Below, in pieces: positions 1-5,930 of a DNA stretch of 7,246 nucleotides; position 1 is the stretch's first letter; every line of letters starts with the position of its first letter. The notes under the pieces were generated by a model, which worked only from the letters and a program-made list of their open reading frames with translations, had not been told where the DNA came from and made no database searches. Origin of the DNA: Actinomycetota bacterium (GTDB lineage Bacteria > Actinomycetota > Acidimicrobiia > IMCC26256 > PALSA-610); the NCBI GenBank assembly GCA_030839105.1, contig JAUZEI010000007.1, positions 1 to 7,246 of the forward strand. The letters run 5' to 3'. The translations under genes were made by a program, and so were the position numbers.

Positions 1-568
1 CGCGCTCGCGCCAGCCGTAGAGCATCATCGACACCGCGCCGATGTCCATGCCGTTCGTGGCCTGGAACAAGAGGTGCGAAGCCATGCGCGAGAGCTCGCA
101 CATCATCATGCGGATCCACGTCGCGCGCTCGGGGACCTCGACGCCCACCAGCGTTTCGACCGCCATCGAGTACACCAGCTCGTTGGCGAAGTTCGACGCA
201 TAGTCCATGCGCGTCACGTTGGTCGTGCCCTGCACGTAGGTGAGTTCCTCACCGGTCTTCTCCATGCCGGTGTGGAGGTAACCGATGACGGGCTTGATGC
301 GCAGCACGTCCTCGCCGTCGAGCTCCATCATGAGGCGCAGCACGCCGTGCGTCGACGGGTGCTGCGGGCCCATGTTGATGATCATGGTGTCGCCGAGATC
401 GTCCTGCGGCCACATTCCGCCGCCCGCGATGATGACCTCGCGGGTCGACGGGCGCAGCTCCTGCGCGCCCTCGTCGGTCTGGCGCTCGAGGCGTTCCTCT
501 TCCCGGGTGCCGGCGTCGGTCACCGGCTTCGTGGTCGGGCGCAGGGGGATCGGAGGGTTTGTACTCAT
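1..568 (-). CDS. nuoD: NADH-quinone oxidoreductase subunit D (49 kDa), partial at the left edge
   Basis: This is the first 189 residues of the complex I 49-kDa subunit, which with NuoB forms the quinone-binding cavity of the peripheral arm on the cytoplasmic face. A variable charged N-terminus of about 60 residues is followed by the signature MGPQHPSTHG at residues 66-75, which holds the quinone-site histidine region. YLHTGMEK lies at 98-104, and TRMDYAS at 119-125 contains Tyr123, matching the quinone-ligating tyrosine of the family. The start is ATG at 568-566. It overlaps the nuoC stop as ATGA (4 nt), which points to translational coupling. The C-terminal half, including the NiFe-hydrogenase-like fold remainder, lies outside the window. 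The identification rests on well-conserved motifs and on gene order; no frameshift is seen. Confidence 0.97.
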   Translation of the reverse strand, partial: MSTNPPIPLRPTTKPVTDAGTREEERLERQTDEGAQELRPSTREVIIAGGGMWPQDDLGDTMIINMGPQHPSTHGVLRLMMELDGEDVLRIKPVIGYLHTGMEKTGEELTYVQGTTNVTRMDYASNFANELVYSMAVETLVGVEVPERATWIRMMMCELSRMASHLLFQATNGMDIGAVSMMLYGWRER

Positions 569-1143
569 CGCGGACTGGGGTCTCCCTTGAACGTCACGGG
601 TACGCGCGCGGGGGGATCGTCCTTGCGCAGCGGATAACCGTGCCAGTCGTCCGGCATGAGGATGCGGGTGAGATCGGGATGGCCTTCGAACGTGATGCCG
701 AAGAGGTCGTACGACTCGCGCTCGGGGAAGTTCGCACCCGGATAGATCGGAGTGAGCGACGGGGCGGTGGGCTGCGACTCGGGCACCTGGCAGATGACGC
801 GGATCCGGCGGTTGCGCGTGTGCGAGAGGAAGTTCACGACGACCTCGAACCGTTCGGGCACGATGCCCGCGACGAGCGGCCGGGCACCGTCGACGAGATG
901 ATCGACGACGACCGTGTCGACGAGCATCGTGAACTGCTCGTCGTCGCGCAGCATGAGCGCGACGCCGGCGATGACTTCGCGGTCGACGTAGACGACCGCC
1001 TGGCCGCGGCTCTCGACGAACACCGATCCGGGAAAGCGCGCGACGACCGCAGCCGCGACGTCGTCGGGAATCGGCGCCGATTCGGCAACGTCTCCCGGTG
1101 CTTCGGCCTCGTGATCTTCTTCACGAGCCGTGTCGTCCGCCAT
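565..1143 (-). CDS. nuoC: NADH-quinone oxidoreductase subunit C (30 kDa)
   Basis: A 192-residue stand-alone NuoC (not fused to NuoD as in E. coli), a peripheral-arm subunit that packs against NuoD. The first 25 or so residues are acidic and low in complexity. The core follows, and the family signature is clear near the C-terminus: ERESYDLFGITFEGHPDL at 141-158, then the RILMPDDW stretch at 160-167 and the YPLRKD stretch at 170-175. The start is ATG at 1143-1141 with an AAGGCGA element about 5 nt upstream as a modest ribosome-binding site. It lies 41 nt downstream of nuoB, the only real gap among the four nuo genes. Its stop overlaps the nuoD start. It contains no cofactor-ligating cysteines, as expected. 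Confidence 0.97.
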   Translation of the reverse strand: MADDTAREEDHEAEAPGDVAESAPIPDDVAAAVVARFPGSVFVESRGQAVVYVDREVIAGVALMLRDDEQFTMLVDTVVVDHLVDGARPLVAGIVPERFEVVVNFLSHTRNRRIRVICQVPESQPTAPSLTPIYPGANFPERESYDLFGITFEGHPDLTRILMPDDWHGYPLRKDDPPARVPVTFKGDPSPR

Positions 1144-1161
1144 TCCGTCGCCTTGCTCGAA

Positions 1162-1189
1162 GTGTGGTCAGGAAGAAGGTGTGGTCAGG
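1162..1189. repeat. Short 11-bp direct repeat at the nuoB/nuoC junction
   Basis: GTGTGGTCAGG occurs at 1162-1172 and again at 1179-1189, a 17-bp period. The second copy contains the nuoB stop codon (tca on the plus strand at 1185-1187), and the first lies in the 41-nt gap before nuoC. It looks like a local tandem duplication of the nuoB 3' end. No function is implied. Confidence 0.7.
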
Positions 1190-1727
1190 GAGCCGTGAGC
1201 CCAACGGGCTCGCGACCGACTTCGATCCCGGCGCCGCCGCTCGGCGACGCCTCCCGCCGACGCAGGAGCTCACCCGTACGGATCTGCTCGTGCAACGTGA
1301 GGATGCCGTGCATCAACGTCTCCGGCCCGGGCGGGCAGCCGGGAACGTACACGTCGACCGGGACGATCTGGTCGACGCCCTGGACGATCGCGTAGTTGTT
1401 GAACATGCCGCCACTGCTCGCGCACACGCCCATCGAGATGACCCACTTGGGCTCGACCATCTGGTCGTAGACCTGGCGCAACACGGGTGCCATCTTCTGA
1501 GAGACGCGTCCGGCGACGATCATCAGATCGGCTTGGCGCGGGCTGGCACGGAACACCTCCATGCCGAAACGCGCCATGTCGTAGTGCGCGGCACCCGTCG
1601 CCATCATCTCGAGCGCGCAACACGCCAGACCGAACGTCGCGGGGAACACCGAGTTGCGCCGGCCCCACCGGACGACGTCTTCGAGACGAGCGGTGACGAA
1701 GTTGTGCGGAACCTGGTCGAGACCCAT
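1185..1727 (-). CDS. nuoB: NADH-quinone oxidoreductase subunit B (PSST, N2 cluster subunit)
   Basis: A 180-residue NuoB, the subunit carrying the terminal [4Fe-4S] cluster N2 that hands electrons to menaquinone. The four expected ligands are present: the tandem Cys36-Cys37 in [10 protein letters not shown], Cys102 in MGVCASSGG, and Cys131 in [15 protein letters not shown] (residues 53-60) and the [14 protein letters not shown] stretch (77-90) are also typical. The C-terminal 25 or so residues are a variable tail rich in Gly, Arg and Pro. The ATG at 1727-1725 overlaps the nuoA stop by one nucleotide (TGATG), so the two are almost certainly translationally coupled. The stop at 1185-1187 falls inside a short direct repeat (see the repeat entry). 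Confidence 0.98.
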   Translation of the reverse strand: MGLDQVPHNFVTARLEDVVRWGRRNSVFPATFGLACCALEMMATGAAHYDMARFGMEVFRASPRQADLMIVAGRVSQKMAPVLRQVYDQMVEPKWVISMGVCASSGGMFNNYAIVQGVDQIVPVDVYVPGCPPGPETLMHGILTLHEQIRTGELLRRREASPSGGAGIEVGREPVGLTAP

Positions 1728-2176
1728 CAGGCCGCCTCTTCGGTCTTCTCGGCGCTCGGGTCGTACATCGCGTCACCGGTGCGCAACAGCGGTCCGGGCA
1801 GGCGCTGCAACACGTCTTTCACCGGTCCCCATTCGAGCGCGCCGACCGACAAGAGATACGCGAACGGCACGAGCAACGTGAGGACGAACGTGGCCATCGC
1901 GAACAGGCCGAACGCGCCCAGGCCGCGGAACACGACCGCGAACGGATACAAGAAGACGATCTCGACGTCGAGCACGATGAAGCTCATCGCGACCAGGTAG
2001 AACTTGACGGGAAAGCGCTCGGCGGGCTCCTCCTCGGGCACGATCCCGCACTCGTACGGGGTCTGCTTCGCGGAGTTCGGGCGCTGCGGCGCGAGCAACT
2101 GCGACGCGATGAAGGACAGCATCACGAACGCGACGACGAGCCCGGCCATCACGAGGATCGGGAGGTAGTCGGCCAT
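1727..2176 (-). CDS. nuoA: NADH-quinone oxidoreductase subunit A
   Basis: A 149-residue NuoA, a small membrane subunit at the junction of the two arms of complex I. Three hydrophobic helices are visible at roughly residues 5-27, 59-82 and 89-112. The loop between helices 1 and 2 contains YECGI (41-45), with the conserved Cys43 near the quinone entry. Helix 2 carries the family signature [20 protein letters not shown] (residues 55-74), including acidic residues Asp70 and Glu72. The C-terminal tail of about 35 residues is longer than minimal NuoA proteins, with an acidic, Ala-rich end. The ATG at 2176 is the first gene of the operon. A GGAAG element sits just 3-4 nt before it and a TAGCGT -10-like box lies 8 nt upstream, so initiation may be leaderless. 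Confidence 0.97.
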   Translation of the reverse strand: MADYLPILVMAGLVVAFVMLSFIASQLLAPQRPNSAKQTPYECGIVPEEEPAERFPVKFYLVAMSFIVLDVEIVFLYPFAVVFRGLGAFGLFAMATFVLTLLVPFAYLLSVGALEWGPVKDVLQRLPGPLLRTGDAMYDPSAEKTEEAA

Positions 2177-2184
2177 CGCTTCCG

Positions 2185-2190
2185 ACGCTA
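2185..2190 (-). promoter_or_regulatory. Candidate -10 box of a nuoA leaderless promoter
   Basis: Read on the minus strand this is TAGCGT, matching the actinobacterial TANNNT -10 pattern. Eight nucleotides separate it from the nuoA ATG, which would place the transcription start at or next to the start codon. No convincing -35 is seen. The 66-bp gap at 2177-2242 must hold both divergent promoters, which limits the alternatives. Confidence 0.45.
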
Positions 2191-2227
2191 CCCGACGGCC
2201 CGGCCGGAGGAACGAAGCGACTGCTAC

Positions 2228-2233
2228 TAGCGT
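2228..2233 (+). promoter_or_regulatory. Candidate -10 box of a leaderless promoter for the 2243 gene
   Basis: TAGCGT, the same hexamer as on the other strand for nuoA, ends 9 nt before the ATG at 2243. The nine nucleotides between contain no Shine-Dalgarno sequence, which favours leaderless initiation. No -35 element is recognisable. Confidence 0.45.
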
Positions 2234-2242
2234 TCGCCGCCG

Positions 2243-2560
2243 ATGAGCGAGCCGACTCGCCCCGCGCCGCCGCCGTTGCCCGGGTCGCCCAATCAGCCTC
2301 CGCCGCTCGGCGCGGAACCGACGGCGCGGAAGCGGTTCACGCCCAGACGGTTTACCGGGGCGAATTACATCGACTTCTTCCTGTACGCCTCGGCCGCGAT
2401 CACCTACGTCTCGCTCTCGATCTACAACAAGTGGTTGCTCGACTGGATCGTCGGGCCGGTCTGGTTGTTCGCCTGGGTCTGGGGTCTTCCCGCGCTGTAC
2501 AAGCTGATGCGCCGACAGCCGATCCGCCCCCAGCGGGGACCCGTGGGAGAGAGGGAGTGA
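2243..2560 (+). CDS. Small proline-rich two-helix membrane protein, unknown function
   Basis: A 105-residue protein I do not recognise. Residues 1-28 are rich in proline, with runs such as PAPPPLPG and NQPPPLG, and look disordered and cytoplasmic. A basic stretch (ARKRFTPRRF, 28-37) precedes two hydrophobic helices at about 43-61 and 66-88, separated by a very short turn (YNKWLL). The C-terminus is basic (RRQPIRPQRG). This suggests a hairpin anchored in the inner membrane with both ends cytoplasmic. Its stop overlaps the next gene's GTG start as GTGA, so the two are probably coupled and may act together. It diverges from nuoA, but nothing in the sequence shows a role in complex I. No Shine-Dalgarno precedes the ATG. 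Confidence 0.8.
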   Translation: MSEPTRPAPPPLPGSPNQPPPLGAEPTARKRFTPRRFTGANYIDFFLYASAAITYVSLSIYNKWLLDWIVGPVWLFAWVWGLPALYKLMRRQPIRPQRGPVGERE

Positions 2561-3474
2561 GCTGGGCCGCTCACCAGTTCGAGGTCTACGCCGTCCAGGC
2601 CCACCTCCCCAAGAAGATGGTGGCGAAGGTCAGCTGGCTCGCGATCTTCTTCGGCGACTTCACGCCCGACTTCCTCGCCAAGTTCTGGGTCTACGGCTTC
2701 AACTACAACGGTCACCACTACGGCGCGACCAAGCCGTACCAATGGCACCGCGGCTGGCCGGGCATGGGCATCAGCCACACGCTCTTCTTCGGTGCGCTCG
2801 TCTGCCTCGGGATCTGGGCGTGGAAGCACAATCGGGCCTGGACCATCGGGTTCCTCCTCGGCTTCGCCGCCCACGTGTTGACCGACGTGAACGACAGCAT
2901 CGGGACGATGCTCCTGTTCCCGTTCTCCACCCTGAACTGGAGTCTCCACACCTGGGCCTACGCGGCGACCGTCAAGGGCGGTAAGTACCTCGACGCGGCG
3001 GCGTACTACAGCAGCCTCGGTGCGGTGATGGACCTCTTCTGGTTCTTCGTGGTGCTCGGCTCGTGGCGCGTCCTGAGCAAGGAGTACTGGCGCACGAAGG
3101 TGGTGCCCGCCGATCCGCACGTGTGGTCGTGGCTCGGCCAGTGGTTCGACGACCGGGGCCTGCTCGCCCTCTACCGCGGCGTCTTCTTCTACGGGGTCTG
3201 TCGGATGATCGCGTGGACGACCTGGGCGCATCTCGTCGCGAAGCCCGTCATCGACGGCGTCAAACGCAACGGCTACCCGTGGGATCTCTCGTGGACCGGC
3301 CCGTGGTGGGTCCAACACGTCACTCTTCCGCACGTCCCGCCGTGGGTCGTGCTGCCGGTCACGCTCGTGCTGCTCGGCGGCGTCTACTTCGTCGCGAACG
3401 CGATCTGGGAGCGGATGGAGAGCGGCAGTACGAAGGCGATCGCCTGGCGGAACGTTCGCCGGAAGACGGGCTGA
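2557..3474 (+). CDS. DUF457/YdjM-like membrane-bound metal-dependent hydrolase family protein
   Basis: A 305-residue multi-helix membrane protein. Its N-terminal half follows the layout of DUF457/YdjM-type putative hydrolases: an early His (His6), GDFTPDFL with Pro37-Asp38, HRG at 64-66 followed by SH at 73-74, then GFAAHVLTD with His106 and Asp110, and a FPFS segment at 121-124. In that family these His/Asp residues are thought to bind metal; the substrate is generally unknown. The C-terminal half adds further helices, including one at about residues 268-285, and is Trp-rich. I chose GTG 2557 because it makes a GTGA overlap with the preceding stop, is preceded by a GGGAGAGAGGGA purine run, and places His6 correctly; longer in-frame readings overlap the previous gene extensively. 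The family assignment is by motif pattern only. The last 91 bp overlap a convergent gene. Confidence 0.8.
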   Translation: MSWAAHQFEVYAVQAHLPKKMVAKVSWLAIFFGDFTPDFLAKFWVYGFNYNGHHYGATKPYQWHRGWPGMGISHTLFFGALVCLGIWAWKHNRAWTIGFLLGFAAHVLTDVNDSIGTMLLFPFSTLNWSLHTWAYAATVKGGKYLDAAAYYSSLGAVMDLFWFFVVLGSWRVLSKEYWRTKVVPADPHVWSWLGQWFDDRGLLALYRGVFFYGVCRMIAWTTWAHLVAKPVIDGVKRNGYPWDLSWTGPWWVQHVTLPHVPPWVVLPVTLVLLGGVYFVANAIWERMESGSTKAIAWRNVRRKTG

Positions 3475-3713
3475 CGCGGGAAGGCGAGCACCTGGTCGAC
3501 GGCCTCGACTACATCGTCACCGAGCACTTCGGCCGGGTCGAGGTCGAGGTCCCGCAGGAAGCTGACGGTACGCAGGCCGACCGCGAGGGGATGCGGTTCG
3601 GGCAGGACACCCATCGCCACAAGGGCGTCTTCGCACGGGCCCTTGAAGAGGAATCCGGCGAATCCGATGGTGCCGATGACCACGTCGGCCTTGCTCACAC
3701 ACTGGGCGCACAT
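3384..3713 (-). CDS. Small CxxC protein, unknown function
   Basis: A 109-residue protein beginning MCAQC, so its first metal- or disulfide-capable pair is at Cys2 and Cys5. A mildly hydrophobic stretch (VVIGTIGFAGFLF, 11-23) follows, then a Leu/Asp-rich region (FLRDLDLDPAEVLGDD, about 52-67). The tail is basic and then hydrophobic. I do not recognise the family. The reading frame looks protein-like, with ordinary residue composition for the genome. Two starts are possible: ATG 3713, favoured because a TACCCT -10-like hexamer lies 7 nt upstream, and GTG 3755, which adds 14 low-information residues (with an AGGGG about 11 nt upstream). It follows the phosphodiesterase gene on the same strand by 87 nt. 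The last 91 bp overlap the convergent membrane-hydrolase gene, so the C-terminal 30 or so residues are the least certain part. Confidence 0.7.
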   Translation of the reverse strand: MCAQCVSKADVVIGTIGFAGFLFKGPCEDALVAMGVLPEPHPLAVGLRTVSFLRDLDLDPAEVLGDDVVEAVDQVLAFPRQPVFRRTFRQAIAFVLPLSIRSQIAFATK

Positions 3714-3720
3714 GCCCGGA

Positions 3721-3726
3721 AGGGTA
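3721..3726 (-). promoter_or_regulatory. Candidate -10 box for the CxxC protein
   Basis: On the minus strand this reads TACCCT (TANNNT), and 7 nt separate it from the ATG at 3713. The spacing matches the boxes before nuoA and the 2243 gene, and there is no Shine-Dalgarno between. No -35 element is evident. Confidence 0.35.
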
Positions 3727-3800
3727 GCGCCGGGGCAGGGACCGGAGCCGTTCACCCGAGGTGCCGCCCCTGCGGGCGCGCCCGGTAGATACGGGGAGCG

Positions 3801-4508
3801 TCAGACGGACCCGGCGTCTCCGAGTCGTCGGCGCGCGTCGGCGGGCCAGTTCGTGACGACGCCCGCCAGACCGGCCGCCGCGACCTCGGCGAGCCGGGAC
3901 TGTTGCACCGCGAGCTGCTGGTACCAGCAGTAGACGACCAGCCCGCGCTCGGCCGCGGCCGCGATGAAGCCGGGCGTGACCGCGTCCTGGTGGGCCGAGA
4001 CGGCGCGCGCGCCGATGGCCGACGCGTCGGCGAGCAGGCGGTCGTGGCCCTCCGGGTCGAACGTGTCGCGTAGCAGAGCCACCTCCGCGTCGGGCAGGGC
4101 GGGGACATAGGTGCGCACCGTCGGCATGTGCTGCGACCACAGCAGCGTCCGGTCGGTGGCGCCCGCGACGCGAACCGCATCGAGAACCACGGCGCCCGCG
4201 CCCGCGTCCTTCGTGTCGATCGCGAGGCCGACGCCGGCTTCACCGGCGACTTCGAGCGCGTCGGCGAGGGTGGGCACGCCGAGCCGGGCGAGGTAGGGAT
4301 CACGCGCCCACTTCACCGGTAGGGGTCGGTGCTGCACCCGCAGGAGCAGTGGATCGTGCAAGAGGACCGGCGTTCCGGTGCGGCTGCGGCGGGCGTCGAC
4401 CTCGACCACGTCGGCGCCGAGCCGAGCACCGGCGGCGATGCCGTCCAGCGAATTCTCCCGCGCGTCCAGGGGGCAGGTGCGGTGCGCGATGACGCTGGTC
4501 TGGATCAC
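3801..4508 (-). CDS. Glycerophosphodiester phosphodiesterase family protein
   Basis: A 235-residue TIM-barrel phosphodiesterase of the GDPD family, which hydrolyses glycerophosphodiesters from phospholipid turnover to glycerol-3-phosphate and an alcohol. The active-site residues are recognisable: His9-Arg10 (AHR), EN at 18-19, Glu36 and Asp38 (VVEVDAR), His51-Asp52 (LLHDP), and Lys100 in LAIDTKD. The C-terminal GVVTNWPADA matches the usual G-x-x-T-D-x-P element with Asn in place of Asp. The common HRG is HRT here. There is no signal peptide, so it is probably cytoplasmic. Start choice: GTG 4508 overlaps the upstream stop as GTGA and places the barrel start directly at the N-terminus; a longer frame to 4613 would lie inside the reductase gene. 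Substrate specificity cannot be read from the sequence. Confidence 0.88.
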   Translation of the reverse strand: MIQTSVIAHRTCPLDARENSLDGIAAGARLGADVVEVDARRSRTGTPVLLHDPLLLRVQHRPLPVKWARDPYLARLGVPTLADALEVAGEAGVGLAIDTKDAGAGAVVLDAVRVAGATDRTLLWSQHMPTVRTYVPALPDAEVALLRDTFDPEGHDRLLADASAIGARAVSAHQDAVTPGFIAAAAERGLVVYCWYQQLAVQQSRLAEVAAAGLAGVVTNWPADARRRLGDAGSV

Positions 4509-5800
4509 GTCTCGGGAGCCATGCGCACGAGCGCGGACAACGTGCGGTACGCCGCTTCGGCCGGACCGATCTCCTCGGGGCGCAGCAGATTCGCCATGAT
4601 CCGCAGCGCCCACTCCATGAGCGTGCGGCTCTGCATCCCCACCCGAGTGAGCTCGCGCATCACCGCGGGATTGCCGATCGCGTGCACGAAGAGGCGCGCC
4701 GTCTTGAAGTAGAGGCCGTAGACCTCCTCGAGGCGCGTCTCGTAGGTCTGCAGCGCCAGCCCGTTGCCCGAGGTCAGCGCCAGATCGACCGCGTCGGCGG
4801 CAAGGCGCCCGCTCTCGTACGCCACCGAGATCCCCTCCCCGTTGAACGGGTTGACGAACCCGGCCGCGTCACCGGCGACCACGAAGGTCGGCCCGACCCG
4901 CGGCGTCACGGAGCCGCCGGTCGGAAGCCGGCCGCCGGTCGGCGCACAGGTGGCGGTGGCGGCCGACAGACCCCACCGTGCGGGCGCCGTCTCGCAGAAC
5001 GCCTCCATGAGATGGGTCGTGTTGACGTTCTTCCAGCCCTGGAAGGTCGAGAGCAGGCCGACCCCGACATTGACCGTTCCATCACCAACCGGAAATATCC
5101 AACCATATCCGGGCAAATGCTTACCATCGCGGTCGCGGATGTCGAGGTGGCTCTCGATCCAGGGCTCGTCGTGGAACGGACTGGTGAAATAGGCGCGAAT
5201 CGCCATGCCGAGCGGGAACGATCGGTCGCGGGAGGTGCCCAGGGCGCGACCGAATCGGGAGTTCGCGCCGTCGGCGACCACCACGTAGCGGGCCCGGACG
5301 GGGACGACCTCCCCTGAGGCCTTGTCGCGCACCATCGCGCCGGCGAGGAGCCCGCCGTCGACGACGGGTGCTACCGCTTCGGCACCCTGCCAGATCGTCG
5401 CCCCGGCCTTCACCGCCTGCTCGGCGACCATCTCGTCGAGCTCGCGCCGCCGGACGACGTAGCCGTAGGAGGGGAAATCGGGATGCTCGGGCCAGGCGAG
5501 CTCGAGCGTGACGCCGTGCGCGATCGAGCGCAATCCGTCGAAACGTTGGGAGCCGACGAGGCGTTCCGCGAGTCCCATGTCGTGCAGCTGGCGGACGGCG
5601 CGAGGCGTGAGCCCGTCGCCGCACGTCTTCTCGCGCGGAAAGTGCTTCTTCTCGATCGTCAGGACCCGATGACCACGCGCCGCGAGCCAATACGATGCCG
5701 CCGCGCCCGCCGGTCCCGCACCCACGACCAGCACGTCGTAATTGCCGTGAGAATCGGTAGGGGAACCGGCCGGAAAATCGTCGGGCACGCGTGCGCTCAC
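4505..5800 (-). CDS. Geranylgeranyl reductase family FAD-dependent oxidoreductase (MenJ-like)
   Basis: About 431 residues. A Rossmann FAD-binding start, YDVLVVGAGPAGAAASYWLA, is followed by the family signature FPREKTCGDGLTPRAV with its conserved Cys. ADGANS, GYGWIFP and AGDAAGFVNPFNGEGI follow in the usual order, covering FAD contacts and the substrate pocket. Members reduce isoprenoid double bonds; in actinobacteria one branch (MenJ, Rv0561c in M. tuberculosis) saturates a unit of the menaquinone chain. The nearby complex I and cytochrome b genes favour that role, but archaeal-type lipid or chlorophyll-type substrates are handled by related proteins. There is no in-frame ATG near the start. 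Candidate GTGs lie at 5800 and 5806, and the open frame continues to a TTG at 5860. I prefer 5800, which leaves about 20 residues before the FAD motif. The stop is coupled to the phosphodiesterase gene. Confidence 0.92.
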   Translation of the reverse strand: MSARVPDDFPAGSPTDSHGNYDVLVVGAGPAGAAASYWLAARGHRVLTIEKKHFPREKTCGDGLTPRAVRQLHDMGLAERLVGSQRFDGLRSIAHGVTLELAWPEHPDFPSYGYVVRRRELDEMVAEQAVKAGATIWQGAEAVAPVVDGGLLAGAMVRDKASGEVVPVRARYVVVADGANSRFGRALGTSRDRSFPLGMAIRAYFTSPFHDEPWIESHLDIRDRDGKHLPGYGWIFPVGDGTVNVGVGLLSTFQGWKNVNTTHLMEAFCETAPARWGLSAATATCAPTGGRLPTGGSVTPRVGPTFVVAGDAAGFVNPFNGEGISVAYESGRLAADAVDLALTSGNGLALQTYETRLEEVYGLYFKTARLFVHAIGNPAVMRELTRVGMQSRTLMEWALRIMANLLRPEEIGPAEAAYRTLSALVRMAPET

Positions 5801-5820
5801 GAGCACATGATCACATGCTC
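5801..5820. promoter_or_regulatory. Imperfect 20-bp inverted repeat, possible operator
   Basis: The sequence has the form GAGCA-nn-TGATCA-nn-TGCTC, with 16 of 20 positions matching their symmetric partners around a central TGATCA. It sits immediately before the preferred GTG start of the reductase gene, in the region divergent from the 5931 operon. The length and symmetry fit a dimeric repressor site. If translation begins at 5806 or farther upstream, it would overlap the coding region. Confidence 0.4.
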
Positions 5821-5854
5821 GGGGGGTCCGAAACGAAGCGTGATGCACCTTGGC

Positions 5855-5865
5855 GCACAATGTGC
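5855..5865. promoter_or_regulatory. Perfect 11-bp inverted repeat GCACA-A-TGTGC
   Basis: Two 5-bp arms flank a single A. It lies in the same divergent intergenic region, 13 bp upstream of the TAGCGT hexamer at 5878 on the plus strand. It could be a second half of a regulatory region, but 5-bp arms also occur by chance. Confidence 0.3.
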
Positions 5866-5877
5866 CGGAGCCGCCTC

Positions 5878-5883
5878 TAGCGT
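5878..5883 (+). promoter_or_regulatory. Candidate -10 box for the 5931 operon
   Basis: TAGCGT, identical to the hexamers at the 2177-2242 divergent region. It lies 47 nt upstream of the ATG at 5931, which would give a leader of about 40 nt carrying the purine-rich AAAAGGAG (5911-5918) and GGGGAG (5923-5928) elements. No -35 is clear. Confidence 0.35.
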
Positions 5884-5930
5884 GGTAGCAAGAGCGTCAC
5901 GGCCTAGGTGAAAAGGAGTGCCGGGGAGCT

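Noticed and set aside
74..2000. Long plus-strand open frames opposite the nuo genes (74-637, 559-1395, 1098-2000)
   Set aside because: They lie antisense to nuoD, nuoC, nuoB and nuoA, whose motifs are unmistakable. Their products are Arg/His/Asp-rich without domains, typical antisense frames in GC-rich DNA.
2422..3333. 303-residue minus-strand frame
   Set aside because: It is antisense to the YdjM-like membrane gene, which has coherent helices and metal-ligand motifs. The antisense product is a charged Glu/Val/Arg-rich string.
3773..3784. 12-bp perfect palindrome CGGGCGCGCCCG as a terminator or operator
   Set aside because: It has no loop and no T tract on either strand, and such GC palindromes are expected by chance at this base composition.
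3063..3788. 241-residue plus-strand frame
   Set aside because: It is out of frame with the membrane gene and then antisense to the CxxC protein; Arg-rich composition with no recognisable motif.
3803..3819. AGACG/CGTCT hairpin near the phosphodiesterase stop as a terminator
   Set aside because: The stem is only 5 bp, lies mainly in coding sequence and lacks a T tract.
3517..4303. Minus-strand frames 3517-4140 and 3752-4303
   Set aside because: They are alternate frames of the phosphodiesterase gene and read as Arg/Pro/Thr-rich low-complexity sequence.
4682..5690. Frames on both strands inside the reductase gene (4682-5317 and 4764-5192 plus, 5121-5690 minus)
   Set aside because: They overlap a gene whose FAD and family motifs are continuous through the region.
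5801..5860. Starting the reductase at TTG 5860
   Set aside because: It would be a rare start with no ribosome-binding site, adding 20 residues unlike the family's N-terminus; GTG 5800 or 5806 fits family length better.
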